Of a stretch of DNA of 64,000 bases, positions 53,535 to 63,621 are shown one piece after another. The position numbers were made by a program, and so were the translations under genes. The notes beneath the pieces were generated by a model that saw nothing but the letters and a program-made list of their open reading frames with translations, was not told where the DNA came from and searched no databases. Each line of letters opens with the position of its first letter. The first letter of the stretch is position 1. Source of the stretch: Rhodoferax sp. OV413 (GTDB taxonomy: Bacteria > Pseudomonadota > Gammaproteobacteria > Burkholderiales > Burkholderiaceae_C); the NCBI RefSeq assembly GCF_900104385.1, contig NZ_FNJA01000008.1:186001-250000 (forward strand), given 5' to 3'.

Positions 53535-54944
53535 TTAGTAGTCCCCACCGCCGCTGGCCAGACTTTCAAACTTGGTGATGTTGCGCAGGAAGGCCAGCTT
53601 GACCGTGCCGGTCGGGCCGTTCCGCTGCTTGGCGATGATAATCTCGGCGACGCCAGGCTCCTTGCAGGCGTCCTTGGTGTAGTACTCGTCGCGGTAAATG
53701 AACATGATGATGTCGGCATCCTGCTCGATAGCGCCGGACTCGCGCAAATCGCTCATCATCGGCCGCTTGTCGGGCCGCTGCTCCACGCTGCGGTTCAGCT
53801 GCGACAGCGCGATCACCGGGCATTGCAGCTCACGCGCCAGCATCTTCAAACCGCGGGAAATCTCACCCAGCTCGGTAGCGCGGTTGTCGCCGCCCCCGCT
53901 GCTGCTGGAGCCGCTCATCAGCTGCAGGTAATCGACCACGATCAGGCCCAGCTTGCCGCACTGGCGCGCCAGCCGACGGGCATTGGCGCGCAGCTCGCTC
54001 GGGCTCAGGCCCGGGCTTTCGTCGATGTGCAGCGATACGGTACGCAGCTTTTCCACTGCCTCGGCCAGGCGCGGCCATTCGTCGTCGGTGAGGTTGCCGG
54101 TGCGCAAATGGCCCTGGTCGATCCGGCCGATCGAACCGACGATACGGATCGCCAACTGGGAGGCACCCATTTCCATGGAGAACACGGCCACCGGCAGGCC
54201 TTCCTTCAGCGCCACGTGCTCGGCGATATTGATGGCGAAGGCGGTCTTGCCCATCGACGGACGGGCAGCCAGCACGATCATGTCGCCGGCCTGCAGGCCC
54301 GAGGTCATGCGGTCCAGGTCGTAGAAGCCGGTGGGCACGCCGGTCACGTCGTTCTGGTTGTCGGCCATCTCCTGGACCCGGTCCAGCAGGTCAACCACCA
54401 GGGTTTCCATCGCCTGGAAGCCCTGCTTGTTGCGCGCACCCTCCTCGCCGATGTTGAAGATCTTCTGCTCGGCTTCGTCAAGGATCTTGTCGACCGGACG
54501 GCCCTGGGTGTTGAAGGCGTTGGTGGCGATTTCGTCGCTGGCCGTCACCAGTTTGCGCAGGATACCGCGCTCGCGCACGATCTCGGCATAGCGGCGGATG
54601 TTGCTGGCGCTAGGCACGTACTGGGCCAGCGAGTTGAGGTAGGCCAGGCCGCCCACCTCCTCCGACTTGCCTATGCTCTGCAGCCGCTCGAACACGGTGA
54701 TCACGTCGGCCGGCTTGCTGGCGTTGATCAGCTCGCGCACCGCGGCAAAGATCAGCCGGTGCTCGTAACGGTAGAAATCGTCGTCCTTGAGCAGGTCGCC
54801 CACACGGTCCCAGGCATTGTTGTCGAGCAACAGGCCACCCAAGACGCTGGATTCGGCCTCTATGGAATGGGGAGGAATGCGCAGCTGCGCAATTTGACGG
54901 TCCTGGCCATAGGATTCGTCCAGAGCGGGGAAAACAGCAGACAT
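53535..54944 (-). CDS. dnaB: Replicative DNA helicase DnaB
   Basis: A 469-residue hexameric 5'-3' helicase. The N-terminal domain (~20-120) begins PPHSIEAESSVLGGLLLDN. The RecA-like domain carries Walker A ARPSMGKTAFA, Walker B LIVVDYLQLM and IALSQLNRSVEQRPDKRPM. ATG 54944 is chosen since the upstream frame is not conserved. It follows rplI by about 180 bp and is preceded by a terminator, which places it as a neighbouring transcription unit of the rpsF cluster. This gene order is conserved in betaproteobacteria. Confidence 0.97.
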   Translation of the reverse strand: MSAVFPALDESYGQDRQIAQLRIPPHSIEAESSVLGGLLLDNNAWDRVGDLLKDDDFYRYEHRLIFAAVRELINASKPADVITVFERLQSIGKSEEVGGLAYLNSLAQYVPSASNIRRYAEIVRERGILRKLVTASDEIATNAFNTQGRPVDKILDEAEQKIFNIGEEGARNKQGFQAMETLVVDLLDRVQEMADNQNDVTGVPTGFYDLDRMTSGLQAGDMIVLAARPSMGKTAFAINIAEHVALKEGLPVAVFSMEMGASQLAIRIVGSIGRIDQGHLRTGNLTDDEWPRLAEAVEKLRTVSLHIDESPGLSPSELRANARRLARQCGKLGLIVVDYLQLMSGSSSSGGGDNRATELGEISRGLKMLARELQCPVIALSQLNRSVEQRPDKRPMMSDLRESGAIEQDADIIMFIYRDEYYTKDACKEPGVAEIIIAKQRNGPTGTVKLAFLRNITKFESLASGGGDY

Positions 54945-55071
54945 GGGGAGTGGGATTCCTGGGGTGAGGCTGGATGCTACGCGGCGAACCTGGCTACGTC
55001 GAGGCACAAGTCTGGGGGCAAACCGTGGATAAGCCTGGGGACAACCCCGGCATAACCCTGCCACCCAAAGG

Positions 55072-55103
55072 AAAAGGCCGCCAGGATTTGCACCCTGGCG
55101 GCC
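55072..55103 (-). terminator. Rho-independent terminator after rplI
   Basis: GGCCGCCAGG (55076-55085) pairs with CCTGGCGGCC (55094-55103). On the minus strand TTTTCC follows. It ends the rpsF-priB-rpsR-rplI unit. Confidence 0.8.
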
Positions 55104-55122
55104 TCTTACAGAGAAACGCTAA

Positions 55123-55575
55123 TTAAGCGGTTTCGCCGTAGACGGAAACGGTGATTTCCACAACCACGTCGGTGTGCAAAGCCACGTTCACGGTGTTGTC
55201 GCCGGTGGTCTTGATCATGCCGTTAGGCAGGCGGACTTGGGCTTTGGCCACTTTGTAGCCTTGCTTGGTCAGCTCTTCGGCGATGTCGGCGTTGGTCACG
55301 GAACCAAACAGACGGCCATCCACACCGGCTTTTTGCGTCAGCTTGATGGTCGTTCCGCCGAGCTTTGCGCCCAGGGCTTGCGACTCAGCCAGCTTGGCTG
55401 CAGCGGCTTTTTCGAGTTCGGCGCGCTTGGCTTCGAACTCTTGCTTGGCCTTTTCCGTGGCGCGACGGGCGCGGCCAGAAGGGATCAGGAAGTTACGGGC
55501 GTAGCCGTCTTTGACCTTAACGATTTCGCCGAGGTTGCCAAGGTTCAGAACCTTGTCGAGCAGAATGATTTGCAT
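55123..55575 (-). CDS. rplI: 50S ribosomal protein L9
   Basis: A 150-residue protein, usual length for bacterial L9. The N-terminal domain is [20 protein letters not shown] with [16 protein letters not shown], then a long helix ([20 protein letters not shown]) and a C-terminal domain with [16 protein letters not shown]. It binds 23S rRNA at the L1-stalk base. It lies 12 bp downstream of rpsR in the same operon. Confidence 0.98.
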   Translation of the reverse strand: MQIILLDKVLNLGNLGEIVKVKDGYARNFLIPSGRARRATEKAKQEFEAKRAELEKAAAAKLAESQALGAKLGGTTIKLTQKAGVDGRLFGSVTNADIAEELTKQGYKVAKAQVRLPNGMIKTTGDNTVNVALHTDVVVEITVSVYGETA

Positions 55576-55587
55576 GTTCGTACTTCC

Positions 55588-55872
55588 TTAGATGCGGTGC
55601 TGGTCGCTGTACGGCAGCATGGCGAGGAAACGCGCACGCTTGATAGCGGTGTTGAGCTGGCGCTGGAAAATCGCGCGGGTGCCGGTCAGGCGTGCGGGGA
55701 TGATCTTGCCGTTTTCAGCAATGAAATCACGCAGCGTGTCGATGTCTTTGTAGTCGATCTGTTCCACACCGGTCACGGTGAAGCGGCAAAAGCGCTTGCG
55801 CTTGAACAGCAGGGACTGGGTATTGCGCTTGGGGCGCTTGTCTTTGTTATTGAAACGTTTTGGTCCGGCCAT
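55588..55872 (-). CDS. rpsR: 30S ribosomal protein S18
   Basis: A 94-residue protein with the S18 core [20 protein letters not shown] and [20 protein letters not shown]. It binds S6 on the small subunit. ATG 55872 begins [15 protein letters not shown] Cys in RKRFCRFTV is retained, unlike zinc-independent variants where it is lost. It follows priB by 14 bp. Confidence 0.98.
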   Translation of the reverse strand: MAGPKRFNNKDKRPKRNTQSLLFKRKRFCRFTVTGVEQIDYKDIDTLRDFIAENGKIIPARLTGTRAIFQRQLNTAIKRARFLAMLPYSDQHRI

Positions 55873-55886
55873 GATGGACTCCTGAT

Positions 55887-56174
55887 TTAATCTGGTTGAA
55901 ACTCTTGGATATGAAGTACGGGGTTCTTGCCCAAGCGGGGAGAGGCCAAAAATCCGGTGAATTGCCAGTTGCTGCCCAAGGGCTGCTGCTGGATTCGCTC
56001 GGCGATGGCGCCAAAGGCGATTGCCCTGACCACCAGTTTGATTTGCCGTGTTTGGCCTGCTTGCTCCAGACTGGACTCGTGTTCGAGCACCATATCCAGG
56101 GCGGGCAGTCCGGCGGGCGTGTAGCGCAGGTTTTTAACTTCTGCAAGACAGGCCGTCAAAACTACGTGGTTCAC
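55887..56174 (-). CDS. priB: Primosomal replication protein N (PriB)
   Basis: A 95-residue single-OB-fold protein related to single-stranded DNA-binding protein, starting at GTG 56174. The core [20 protein letters not shown], then [20 protein letters not shown] and [20 protein letters not shown], matches betaproteobacterial PriB. It takes part in PriA-dependent restart of stalled forks. Its place between rpsF and rpsR is the conserved gene order. Confidence 0.93.
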   Translation of the reverse strand: MNHVVLTACLAEVKNLRYTPAGLPALDMVLEHESSLEQAGQTRQIKLVVRAIAFGAIAERIQQQPLGSNWQFTGFLASPRLGKNPVLHIQEFQPD

Positions 56175-56205
56175 TCCGTGTGGGAACTCCGCTTAGCAAG
56201 CCACC

Positions 56206-56574
56206 TTAGTGGGCTGCGTACTCCGCCTGTTGCGTCTTGCGGGCTTCTTCGCGCTCGACGGTCTTCATCATCGAAGATGGGCCGGTTTCGGCCTTCTTCA
56301 TCACCACGGTCAGGTGGCGCAGCACGGCGTCGTTGAACTTGAACGCGTGTTCCAGTTCAGCCATGATGGCTTGGTCGGCTTCGATGTTGACGCACAGGTA
56401 GTGGGCCTTGGCCAGCTTGTTGATCAGGTACACCAGTTGACGGCGGCCCCAGTCTTCCACGCGGTGGATCTTGCCGCCGCCGGCAGTGATCATGCCCTTG
56501 TAGCGCTCCAGCATGGCTGGAACCTGTTCGCTTTGATCCGGGTGGATCATCAAAATGATTTCGTAATGACGCAT
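56206..56574 (-). CDS. rpsF: 30S ribosomal protein S6
   Basis: A 122-residue protein beginning [20 protein letters not shown], with [20 protein letters not shown] and a C-terminal tail [19 protein letters not shown]. It binds 16S rRNA with S18. AAGGAG lies 6 bp before ATG 56574. First gene of the operon rpsF-priB-rpsR-rplI. The leader RNA contains a hairpin that may be a regulatory site. Confidence 0.98.
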   Translation of the reverse strand: MRHYEIILMIHPDQSEQVPAMLERYKGMITAGGGKIHRVEDWGRRQLVYLINKLAKAHYLCVNIEADQAIMAELEHAFKFNDAVLRHLTVVMKKAETGPSSMMKTVEREEARKTQQAEYAAH

Positions 56575-56597
56575 ATTTCTCCTTAAGGATGTAAAGC

Positions 56598-56620
56598 CAC
56601 CCACTGCGTCTGTAGTGGTG
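56598..56620 (-). promoter_or_regulatory. Leader hairpin of rpsF operon, possible S6:S18 site
   Basis: On the minus strand CACCACT (56620-56614), an 8 nt loop and AGTGGGTG (56605-56598) pair with one bulged G, 24 bp before the rpsF start. The S6:S18 complex is known to bind a leader stem with a bulge in many bacteria; identity here is inferred. Confidence 0.4.
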
Positions 56621-56640
56621 TAGCAAGGGCAAAGCCAGCG

Positions 56641-56646
56641 ATTATA
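56641..56646 (-). promoter_or_regulatory. Candidate -10 box of rpsF operon
   Basis: A perfect TATAAT on the minus strand lies about 67 bp before the rpsF start and overlaps the stop codon of the upstream symporter gene. No good -35 hexamer is visible 16-18 bp upstream. Confidence 0.45.
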
Positions 56647-58945
56647 GCCCGCTATTCTGATTTTTGGACGGATGGGGTCCAAATTGACTCAGCAACCAGA
56701 TCACCAGCGCTCCTGCCGGCAGACCAAACACCCCTGCGGAGATGGGCTGGATACCCCACCACAACCCGCTTCCGCCCAGGCCCAGCGCCGCACGCACCAT
56801 GGGCGCATTCACCAGCATGTACCAGAGTGTCACCCCCAAACCCACCAGCATACCGGCCACCGCCGCCCGGCGCGTTGTGCGCTGCCAGAACAACCCCGCC
56901 ACCATCGCCGGAAAAAATGCCGCCGCAGCCAGCGAGAACGAGGCGGACACCAGCGCCAGAATGTCCGCCGGCTTCTGCGCCGCCACATAAGCGGCAGCCA
57001 GCGCCAGCAGCAGCAAGGCGAATTTGGACAGCAGCACCCGCACCATCGGGTCGGACTCGCGCCGGGCGCCGCGGAAATACAAGTCGTGGGCCAGCGCATT
57101 CCCCATGGTCAGCAGCAGGCCGTCGGCCGTGGACAAGGCCGCCGCCAGGCCACCCGCCGCCACCAGGCCCGACACCACATAGGGCAAGCCACCGAGCTCG
57201 GGTGTGGCCAGCATCACCAGGTCGGCCCCAAGCCGCAGCTCGGCGAACTGCAGAATGTGGTCGCCATTTACATCGGCTACCTGCAGCAGCGCCGGGTCGA
57301 CCTGGGTCCATTGCGCCATCCAGGTCGGCAAATTGTCAAAGCTCTGGCCCACCACATGGCTCATGACCTCGAACTTCACCAGCACCGCCAACGCCGGCGC
57401 GGCCAGGTACAGCAATGCAATAAACAGCAGCGACCAGGCGACCGAGCTGCGCGCCTCGGCCACGGTGGGCGTTGTGTAAAAGCGCGTCAGCAAATGCGGC
57501 AGGGCCGCCGTGCCAGTCATCAAACAGAACATCAGGGCCAGGAAGTTCAGCCGCGCGGCGTTGAAGCTATCGCGCTCCTCCGGCGACCCCTCCGGGTCGC
57601 CCGCAAACACCAGGGTGTGCGGCGACATGCCCGCCAACGGCCGGGCCCGCTCCAGATTATCTTGCCGGGCCCGCGTCCATTGCTCACGCGCCGCGGCTTC
57701 GTCCTGGGGCAAAGCCGCCAGTTCGCGCGCTGCCTTGCGCACCGCCGAGGCGTCGGCGCGGTCTATCTTCAGCTGGCGCAAGCGGGCCTGGGCGGCCGCC
57801 CGCTCGCGCGCCAGGGTGGCCGGCACGTCCTGCAGCATCGCGCCATAGGTGGCGGCGCGCTGGCTGTATTCGGCCAGCACCGAGATCTCGGCAGGCGACT
57901 CGGTCAATTGCTTTTCCAAGGCCGCAATCTTGGGCAGCTGCTGGCCATAGACCAACGGCGCCAGGGGGTTACCCAACTGTTTGTAAGCCAACCACGACAC
58001 CGGTATCAGGAAGGCCAGGATCAGGATCACATACTGCGCCACCTGGGTCCAGGTCACCGCCCGCATGCCGCCCAGAAACGAGCACACCAGCACGCCCCCC
58101 AGCCCCAGCAGAATGCCGATCTCGAACTGCACGCCGGTCAGGCGCGAGGTGATCAGGCCTACTGCGTAGATCTGCGCCACCACATAGGTAAACGAGCACA
58201 ACACCGCTGCCCCGGCCGCAATCCAGCGCGGCCAGCGCCCGCCAAAGCGCGCGCCAAAGAAGTCGGGAACGGTATACAGCTGCATGCGGCGCAGGCGCGG
58301 GGCGATCAGCAAGGCAACCAGGCAAAAGCCGCCGGTCCAACCCATGATGTAGGCCAGCCCGCCCGGCTGCCCGTTCGAACCCGAAAACCCATGCAGATAC
58401 AAGCCCCCGGCCAGGCTGATGAAGGACGCCGCGCTCATCCAGTCGGCGGCAGTGGCCATGCCGTTGTAGATCGGCGGAATGCGGCGCCCCGCCACGTAGT
58501 ATTCGGCCGGGTCCGAGGTGCGGCAATAGATGCCGATGCTGGCATACAGGGCAAAGGTGGCGAACAGAAAAATCCCGCCAATCCAATACCGCGACAGGCC
58601 GCGCTGCTCGGCCCCGGCCATCAGCCCCAGAAACACCAGCATGCACAGCACATACAGGCCAAAGTTGCGGTGCAGCCGGCGCCGGTACGGGCCTTGCGGC
58701 GCTTGGGCCGCATCGGTTTCCGTGCCCGAACGGCGGCAGCGCCAGGCATACACCGCCACGATCAGCAAGAAACACAGCACCGCGCCCTGGGCGCAAAACC
58801 AGTAGTTCAATGGCCAGCCGGCCACCACCCAGGTCATATCGCGCGCAAAAAACACTCCGCCAAAAGACAGTACAGCCCAGACCACAAGCAAGGTCACACG
58901 CAGGGCGGATCGGGGAAGCACGAGAGTTACAGGCAAGGCGGGCAT
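56642..58945 (-). CDS. Sodium:solute symporter with fused DUF4212-like N-terminus
   Basis: A 767-residue membrane protein. Residues ~10-70 carry two helices ([20 protein letters not shown], then [20 protein letters not shown]) resembling the small DUF4212 subunit that is usually a separate gene. From ~95 the sodium:solute symporter body follows ([66 protein letters not shown]). About 100 hydrophilic residues (~340-440, [20 protein letters not shown]) form a coiled-coil-like insert. The best match is the VC_2705 subfamily near acetate permeases. It probably imports a small carboxylate with sodium. Confidence 0.88.
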   Translation of the reverse strand: MPALPVTLVLPRSALRVTLLVVWAVLSFGGVFFARDMTWVVAGWPLNYWFCAQGAVLCFLLIVAVYAWRCRRSGTETDAAQAPQGPYRRRLHRNFGLYVLCMLVFLGLMAGAEQRGLSRYWIGGIFLFATFALYASIGIYCRTSDPAEYYVAGRRIPPIYNGMATAADWMSAASFISLAGGLYLHGFSGSNGQPGGLAYIMGWTGGFCLVALLIAPRLRRMQLYTVPDFFGARFGGRWPRWIAAGAAVLCSFTYVVAQIYAVGLITSRLTGVQFEIGILLGLGGVLVCSFLGGMRAVTWTQVAQYVILILAFLIPVSWLAYKQLGNPLAPLVYGQQLPKIAALEKQLTESPAEISVLAEYSQRAATYGAMLQDVPATLARERAAAQARLRQLKIDRADASAVRKAARELAALPQDEAAAREQWTRARQDNLERARPLAGMSPHTLVFAGDPEGSPEERDSFNAARLNFLALMFCLMTGTAALPHLLTRFYTTPTVAEARSSVAWSLLFIALLYLAAPALAVLVKFEVMSHVVGQSFDNLPTWMAQWTQVDPALLQVADVNGDHILQFAELRLGADLVMLATPELGGLPYVVSGLVAAGGLAAALSTADGLLLTMGNALAHDLYFRGARRESDPMVRVLLSKFALLLLALAAAYVAAQKPADILALVSASFSLAAAAFFPAMVAGLFWQRTTRRAAVAGMLVGLGVTLWYMLVNAPMVRAALGLGGSGLWWGIQPISAGVFGLPAGALVIWLLSQFGPHPSKNQNSGL

Positions 58946-59042
58946 GTAGCACGAAGAATAGGAGCCGTGGAAACTGCGGGAGCAAGTTGCAGCGTCGGCA
59001 TCCTAGCCCAGCCCGCGCAGAACGCGATCCCGTGTTTACCCA

Positions 59043-59075
59043 TTGCCCAGACCTGGGCAACAGCGCAACATGCGC
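59043..59075. promoter_or_regulatory. Two adjacent palindromes in divergent promoter region
   Basis: TTGCCCAGACCTGGGCAA (59043-59060) has perfect 8 bp arms. GCGCA-ACA-TGCGC (59063-59075) follows 2 bp later. Both lie between the symporter gene and the gene at 59112 and look like regulator sites. Confidence 0.45.
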
Positions 59076-59111
59076 AGACGGCGTAGTAGCATGCGCCCGG
59101 GAGACACCAGG

Positions 59112-59567
59112 ATGACATACATCAAAACCGAATTGGGCCAGCAGGCATTCAAGGACCGCGCACCAGCGCTGATCAAACTGCGTGCGGCCTTCATCCTCAT
59201 CGATGGCAAGCGGACGATGCAGGATGTACTGCGCGCAACCGCCGGCATGGGCATAGTTGAAACCGATATTGCACAGCTGCTGGCGCTGGGATACATCGCC
59301 GAAGACGCTGCATCCGAGTCCGCCCCCAGCTCGGCGGCAACCACACCACAGCCCCCTGCCTCAGAAACCAATCCGAACGAACTCTACTTGCGCGGCTACG
59401 CGATTGCCACCCAGCTCACAGCCGGGCTGGGCCTGCGCGGCTTTCGTCTGAACCTCGCAGTGGAATCGGCCTCGGGCTACCAGCAGCTGGTGGAGCTGGT
59501 GCCCAAGATCCGCGAAGTGGTAGGTGCCGACAAATGCCGGCCGCTGGAAGAGGCGCTAGGCCTCTAA
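59112..59567 (+). CDS. Small protein with winged-helix-like N-terminus, unknown function
   Basis: I do not recognise this 151-residue family. Residues 1-60 (FKDRAPALIKLRAAFILIDG, KRTMQDVLRATAGMGIVETD) look like a winged-helix or PqqD-like fold. A Ser/Ala/Pro-rich linker (SESAPSSAATTPQPP) leads to a helical C-terminal domain (YAIATQLTAGLGLRGFRLNL, YQQLVELVPKIREVVGADKC). ATG 59112 is preferred over earlier in-frame starts because AGG precedes it and upstream residues are arginine-rich filler. No operon partner. It ends 13 bp before the convergent ppsA stop. Confidence 0.7.
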   Translation: MTYIKTELGQQAFKDRAPALIKLRAAFILIDGKRTMQDVLRATAGMGIVETDIAQLLALGYIAEDAASESAPSSAATTPQPPASETNPNELYLRGYAIATQLTAGLGLRGFRLNLAVESASGYQQLVELVPKIREVVGADKCRPLEEALGL

Positions 59568-59580
59568 ACCAGCGCCGCTG

Positions 59581-61974
59581 TCAGCTACCCGCCAACTGCT
59601 TCCAGGTGGCGACCACGCTGTCAGGATTCAGCGAGATCGACTCGATGCCCTGGTCGGCCAGCCACTGGGCAAAGTCCGGGTGGTCGCTGGGGCCCTGGCC
59701 GCAGATGCCCACGTACTTGCCCTGCGCCTTGCAAGCCGTGATGGCGCGGCTCAGCATGGCCTTGACAGCCGGGTCGCGTTCGTCGAAGTCGGCGGCCAGC
59801 AGCTCCAGGCCGGAGTCGCGGTCCAGGCCCAGGGTCAGCTGGGTCAGGTCGTTCGAGCCGATCGAAAACCCGTCGAAGAACTGCAGGAACTCGTCGGCCA
59901 GGATCGCATTGCTCGGCACTTCGCACATCATGATGACCTTCAGGCCGTCTTGACCGCGCTGCAGGCCGTGCTGGGCCAGCAACTTGGTGACCTTCTCGGC
60001 CTGGCCCAGGGTGCGCACGAAGGGCACCATGACCTGCACATTGGTCAGGCCCATCTCCAGGCGCACGCGCTTCAGTGCCGCGCATTCCATGGCGAAGGCT
60101 TCGCCGAAGTCGGCGCTGATGTAACGCGCTGCGCCGCGGAAGCCCAACATGGGGTTCTCTTCTTCCGGCTCATAGCGGCTTCCGCCGATCAGCTTGCGGT
60201 ACTCGTTGGACTTGAAGTCCGACAGGCGCACGATCACCGGCTTGGGCCAGAAGGCCGCCGCAATCGTTGCCACGCCTTCAGCCACTTTGTCGACGTAGAA
60301 GGCGCGCGGCGAGGCGTGGCCGCGGGCTACCGACTCGACTGCCTTTTTCAGGTCGTTGTCGATGTTCGGGTAGTCGAGGATGGCCTTGGGGTGAACGCCG
60401 ATGTTGTTGTTGATGATGAACTCCAAGCGCGCCAGGCCCACGCCCTGGTTCGGCAGTTGGCAGAAGTCGAACGCCAGCTGCGGGTTGCCCACGTTCATCA
60501 TGATCTTGGTCTTGATCTCGGGCATGGTGCCGCGCTCGACCTCGGTGACCTCGGTTTCCAGCAAGCCGTCGTAGATGAAGCCGGTGTCGCCTTCCGAGCA
60601 GCTGACCGTCACCAGGGTGCCGGTCTTCAGCTTTTCGGTCGCGTCGCCGCAGCCGACCACGGCCGGGATGCCCAGCTCACGCGCAATGATGGCCGCGTGG
60701 CAGGTACGACCGCCCCGGTTGGTCACGATGGCGCTGGCGCGTTTCATCACCGGCTCCCAGTTCGGGTCGGTCATGTCGGTCACCAGCACATCGCCGGGCT
60801 GCACTTCGTCCATCTGGCTGATGTTGTGCACCAGGCGCACCGGGCCGGTACCGATCTTCTGGCCAATCGCGCGGCCTTCGGCCAGCACATTGCTCTTGCC
60901 CTTGAGCTTGTAGCGCAGCTCGGCCTTGCCCAGCTGCTGGCTCTTCACGGTTTCCGGCCGGGCCTGCAATATGTACAGCAGGCCGTCGGTGCCATCCTTG
61001 CCCCATTCGATGTCCATCGGGCGGCCGTAATGCTCTTCGATCACCAGCGCGTAATGCGCCAGTTGCTCAACATCGGCGTCGGTCAGCGAATAGCGGTTGC
61101 GCTGCTCGGTGGGCACGTCGGTGGTCTTGACCAGTTGGCCGGTGGCAGCTTTCTCGGCCGCAGTGGTGAACTCCATCTGCACCATCTTCGATCCGAGGTT
61201 GCGGCGGATGACCGCGCGCTTGCCGGCTTTCAGCATCGGCTTGTGCACATAGAACTCGTCAGGATTCACCGCGCCCTGCACCACCGTCTCGCCAAGGCCG
61301 TAGCTGCTGGTGATGAACACCACCTGGTCAAAGCCAGACTCGGTGTCGATGGTGAACATCACACCGGCCGCACCCAAATCGGAACGCACCATGCGCTGTA
61401 CGCCGGCGCTTAGCGCCACGATGTCGTGGGCAAAACCCTTGTGCACACGGTAGCTGATGGCGCGATCGTTGTACAGGCTGGCGAACACCTCTTTCATCTT
61501 GTGCAGCACGGCCTCGATGCCGACCACGTTCAAGAAGGTTTCTTGCTGGCCGGCAAAGGATGCATCGGGCAAATCTTCGGCGGTGGCCGAGGAACGCACG
61601 GCGAACGAGGCCTCGGGGTTGCCCGCGCTCAGCGTGGCAAAGGCGTCGGCAATCGCGGCTTGCAGGTCGGCGGGGAAAGGCTGGGCCTCGACCATGCCGC
61701 GGATCTCGGCGCCGGCAACCGCCAGCGCGCGTACGTCTTCGGTATCCAGCCGTGCCAGGCGGGCGCTGATCTTGTCGGCCAGGCCGTCGTGGGCCAGAAA
61801 CTGGCGGAACGCATGGGCCGTGGTGGCAAAGCCGGTGGGCACGCGTACGCCCGAAGGCAGCTGTGAAATCATCTCGCCGAGGCTGGCATTTTTGCCACCC
61901 ACCGACTCGACGTCGTCCATTCTCAGTTGTTCAAAGGGTACGACCAGGGCGGTCGGGCTGAATAGTGCAGACAT
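59581..61974 (-). CDS. ppsA: Phosphoenolpyruvate synthase
   Basis: A 797-residue enzyme converting pyruvate and ATP to phosphoenolpyruvate, AMP and phosphate for gluconeogenesis. The N-terminal ATP-binding domain has [13 protein letters not shown] and [20 protein letters not shown]. The swivelling domain has the phospho-His in [20 protein letters not shown]. The C-terminal barrel has [24 protein letters not shown] lies 7 bp before ATG 61974. It is divergent from chrA. The usual regulatory kinase/phosphatase gene ppsR is not next to it. Confidence 0.97.
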   Translation of the reverse strand: MSALFSPTALVVPFEQLRMDDVESVGGKNASLGEMISQLPSGVRVPTGFATTAHAFRQFLAHDGLADKISARLARLDTEDVRALAVAGAEIRGMVEAQPFPADLQAAIADAFATLSAGNPEASFAVRSSATAEDLPDASFAGQQETFLNVVGIEAVLHKMKEVFASLYNDRAISYRVHKGFAHDIVALSAGVQRMVRSDLGAAGVMFTIDTESGFDQVVFITSSYGLGETVVQGAVNPDEFYVHKPMLKAGKRAVIRRNLGSKMVQMEFTTAAEKAATGQLVKTTDVPTEQRNRYSLTDADVEQLAHYALVIEEHYGRPMDIEWGKDGTDGLLYILQARPETVKSQQLGKAELRYKLKGKSNVLAEGRAIGQKIGTGPVRLVHNISQMDEVQPGDVLVTDMTDPNWEPVMKRASAIVTNRGGRTCHAAIIARELGIPAVVGCGDATEKLKTGTLVTVSCSEGDTGFIYDGLLETEVTEVERGTMPEIKTKIMMNVGNPQLAFDFCQLPNQGVGLARLEFIINNNIGVHPKAILDYPNIDNDLKKAVESVARGHASPRAFYVDKVAEGVATIAAAFWPKPVIVRLSDFKSNEYRKLIGGSRYEPEEENPMLGFRGAARYISADFGEAFAMECAALKRVRLEMGLTNVQVMVPFVRTLGQAEKVTKLLAQHGLQRGQDGLKVIMMCEVPSNAILADEFLQFFDGFSIGSNDLTQLTLGLDRDSGLELLAADFDERDPAVKAMLSRAITACKAQGKYVGICGQGPSDHPDFAQWLADQGIESISLNPDSVVATWKQLAGS

Positions 61975-62236
61975 GGGAAGGCTCCGAAGGTTAAAACCAG
62001 GTCTGCGCGCCGGGGGACTGGCCCCAGGGCGACGCTAAGCATGCCAGCCGTGCGACGGTGTTGTTGTTGTTCGGTGAAGCAACGGGGCATGGTAGGGATA
62101 CGGTTGGGGTCGAATCGGGTTCGAATGGCGCGATTGTAGAGAACTTGGCAGCGCCCGGGTGCGAGTTACCAGCAAGTTACAGCCGCCCGACGCGCGACCG
62201 CGACACAATCCACATCCTGCCTGGATATATCTGCCC

Positions 62237-63592
62237 ATGACCGTACCCGCCATCTCCTTCGCCGAAGCCCTGAAGTTCTGGTTCAAGCTGGGCTGCATCA
62301 GCTTTGGCGGGCCGGCCGGGCAGATTGCCATCATGCACCGCGAGCTGGTCGAGCAAAAACGCTGGATCAGCGAAAAGCGCTTTCTGCATGCGCTCAACTA
62401 CTGCATGCTGCTGCCCGGCCCCGAGGCCCAGCAGCTGGCCACCTACATCGGCTGGCTGCTGCACCGCACGCGCGGCGGCGTGGCGGCGGGCGCGCTGTTT
62501 GTGTTGCCCTCGCTGCTGATTTTGATAGCCCTGAGCTGGGTGTATGTGGCCTTTGGCAACGTGCCATGGGTCGCCGGTCTGCTCTACGGCATCAAACCCG
62601 CGGTCGCCGCGCTGGTGGTGCAGGCGGTGCACCGCATCGGCAGTAAAACACTCAAGAAACCGGCCACAGCGCCCGTACTGTGGGCGATAGCAGCTAGTAG
62701 TTTCATAGCAATCTACGCTTTTGGCGTGCCCTTTCCGGCCATCGTGCTGGCCGCGGGCCTGATCGGCTGGCTGGGCGCACGCTGGGCGCCGGGGCAGTTC
62801 ACCGGCGGCGGTGGCCATGGCGCGGCCAAAGCCAGCTACGGCCCGGCGCTGATCGACGACGACACCCCCACCCCGCCGCATGCGCGCTTCAGCAAGCTGC
62901 GGCTGATGCAGGTGCTGGCCGCGGGCGCGGTGCTGTGGCTGCTGCCGATGGCCGCACTGGTGGCGACCAGCGGCTGGCACGGCACGCTGGCTGCGATGGG
63001 CTGGTTCTTCAGCAAGGCGGCGCTGCTGACCTTTGGCGGCGCCTACGCGGTGCTGCCCTATGTATACCAGGGCGCGGTGGCGCAGTTCGGCTGGCTCAGC
63101 GGCACGCAGATGATCGACGGCCTGGCCCTGGGCGAAACCACGCCCGGCCCGTTGATCATGGTGGTGGCGTTTGTCGGCTTTGTCGGCGGCTGGGGCAAGG
63201 CGGTGCTGGGGCCGGATGCGCTGTTCCTGGGCGCGGCGCTGGCGGCCACGGTGGTCACCTGGTTCACCTTTCTGCCATCTTTCATCTTCATTCTGGCCGG
63301 TGGGCCGCTGGTGGAAAGCACCCACGGCAAGCTGCAGTTCACCGCCCCGCTGACCGCCATCACCGCCGCCGTGGTCGGGGTGATCGCCAGCCTCGCTCTG
63401 TTTTTCATAGCGCACATCGCAATCAAGACCGGCGCTAGCGGTACATTTCCTGCGAACATCGACTGGGCAGCGCTGCTGCTGGCGCTGGCGGCGGGCGTGG
63501 CCTTGATACGCTACAAAGCCGGTGTGATCCCGGTGATCGTGCTGTGCGCGCTGGCCGGCTGGGCGCTGCGGGTGCTGGGCTGGGGCGGCTAG
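62237..63592 (+). CDS. chrA: Chromate transporter ChrA (two CHR domains)
   Basis: A 451-residue inner-membrane protein with two CHR domains. The first has FGGPAGQIAIMHRELVEQKR and LPGPEAQQLATYIGW. The second has FGGAYAVLPYVYQGAVAQFG and LALGETTPGPLIMVVAFVG. ChrA exports chromate using the membrane potential. ATG 62237 is chosen as the first residue before the conserved SFAEALKFWFKLG. Two stretches (62681-62722 and 63400-63450) match the interspersed repeat and encode hydrophobic segments. It may be constitutive; no chrB regulator is adjacent. Confidence 0.95.
   Translation: MTVPAISFAEALKFWFKLGCISFGGPAGQIAIMHRELVEQKRWISEKRFLHALNYCMLLPGPEAQQLATYIGWLLHRTRGGVAAGALFVLPSLLILIALSWVYVAFGNVPWVAGLLYGIKPAVAALVVQAVHRIGSKTLKKPATAPVLWAIAASSFIAIYAFGVPFPAIVLAAGLIGWLGARWAPGQFTGGGGHGAAKASYGPALIDDDTPTPPHARFSKLRLMQVLAAGAVLWLLPMAALVATSGWHGTLAAMGWFFSKAALLTFGGAYAVLPYVYQGAVAQFGWLSGTQMIDGLALGETTPGPLIMVVAFVGFVGGWGKAVLGPDALFLGAALAATVVTWFTFLPSFIFILAGGPLVESTHGKLQFTAPLTAITAAVVGVIASLALFFIAHIAIKTGASGTFPANIDWAALLLALAAGVALIRYKAGVIPVIVLCALAGWALRVLGWGG
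62681..62722 (-). repeat. Interspersed repeat copy 9 (inside chrA)
   Basis: On the plus strand AGCAGCTAGTAGTTTCATAG followed by CAATCTACGC matches copy 7 (AGCTATTAAATCAATAGCAA). It is in frame in chrA, encoding part of IAASSFIAIYAFG. Confidence 0.55.
63400..63450 (+). repeat. Interspersed repeat copy 10 (inside chrA)
   Basis: TTTTTCATAGCGCACATCGC, AATCAAGACCGGCGCTAGCG and GTACATTT match copy 4 (CATAGCTGCTCGCGCAATCG, CTGCGCTACAGGCAC). It is in frame, encoding FFIAHIAIKTGASG of the penultimate segment. Confidence 0.55.
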
Positions 63593-63621
63593 CCGGGCAG
63601 CAGGCAACCTATACTGCCGCG

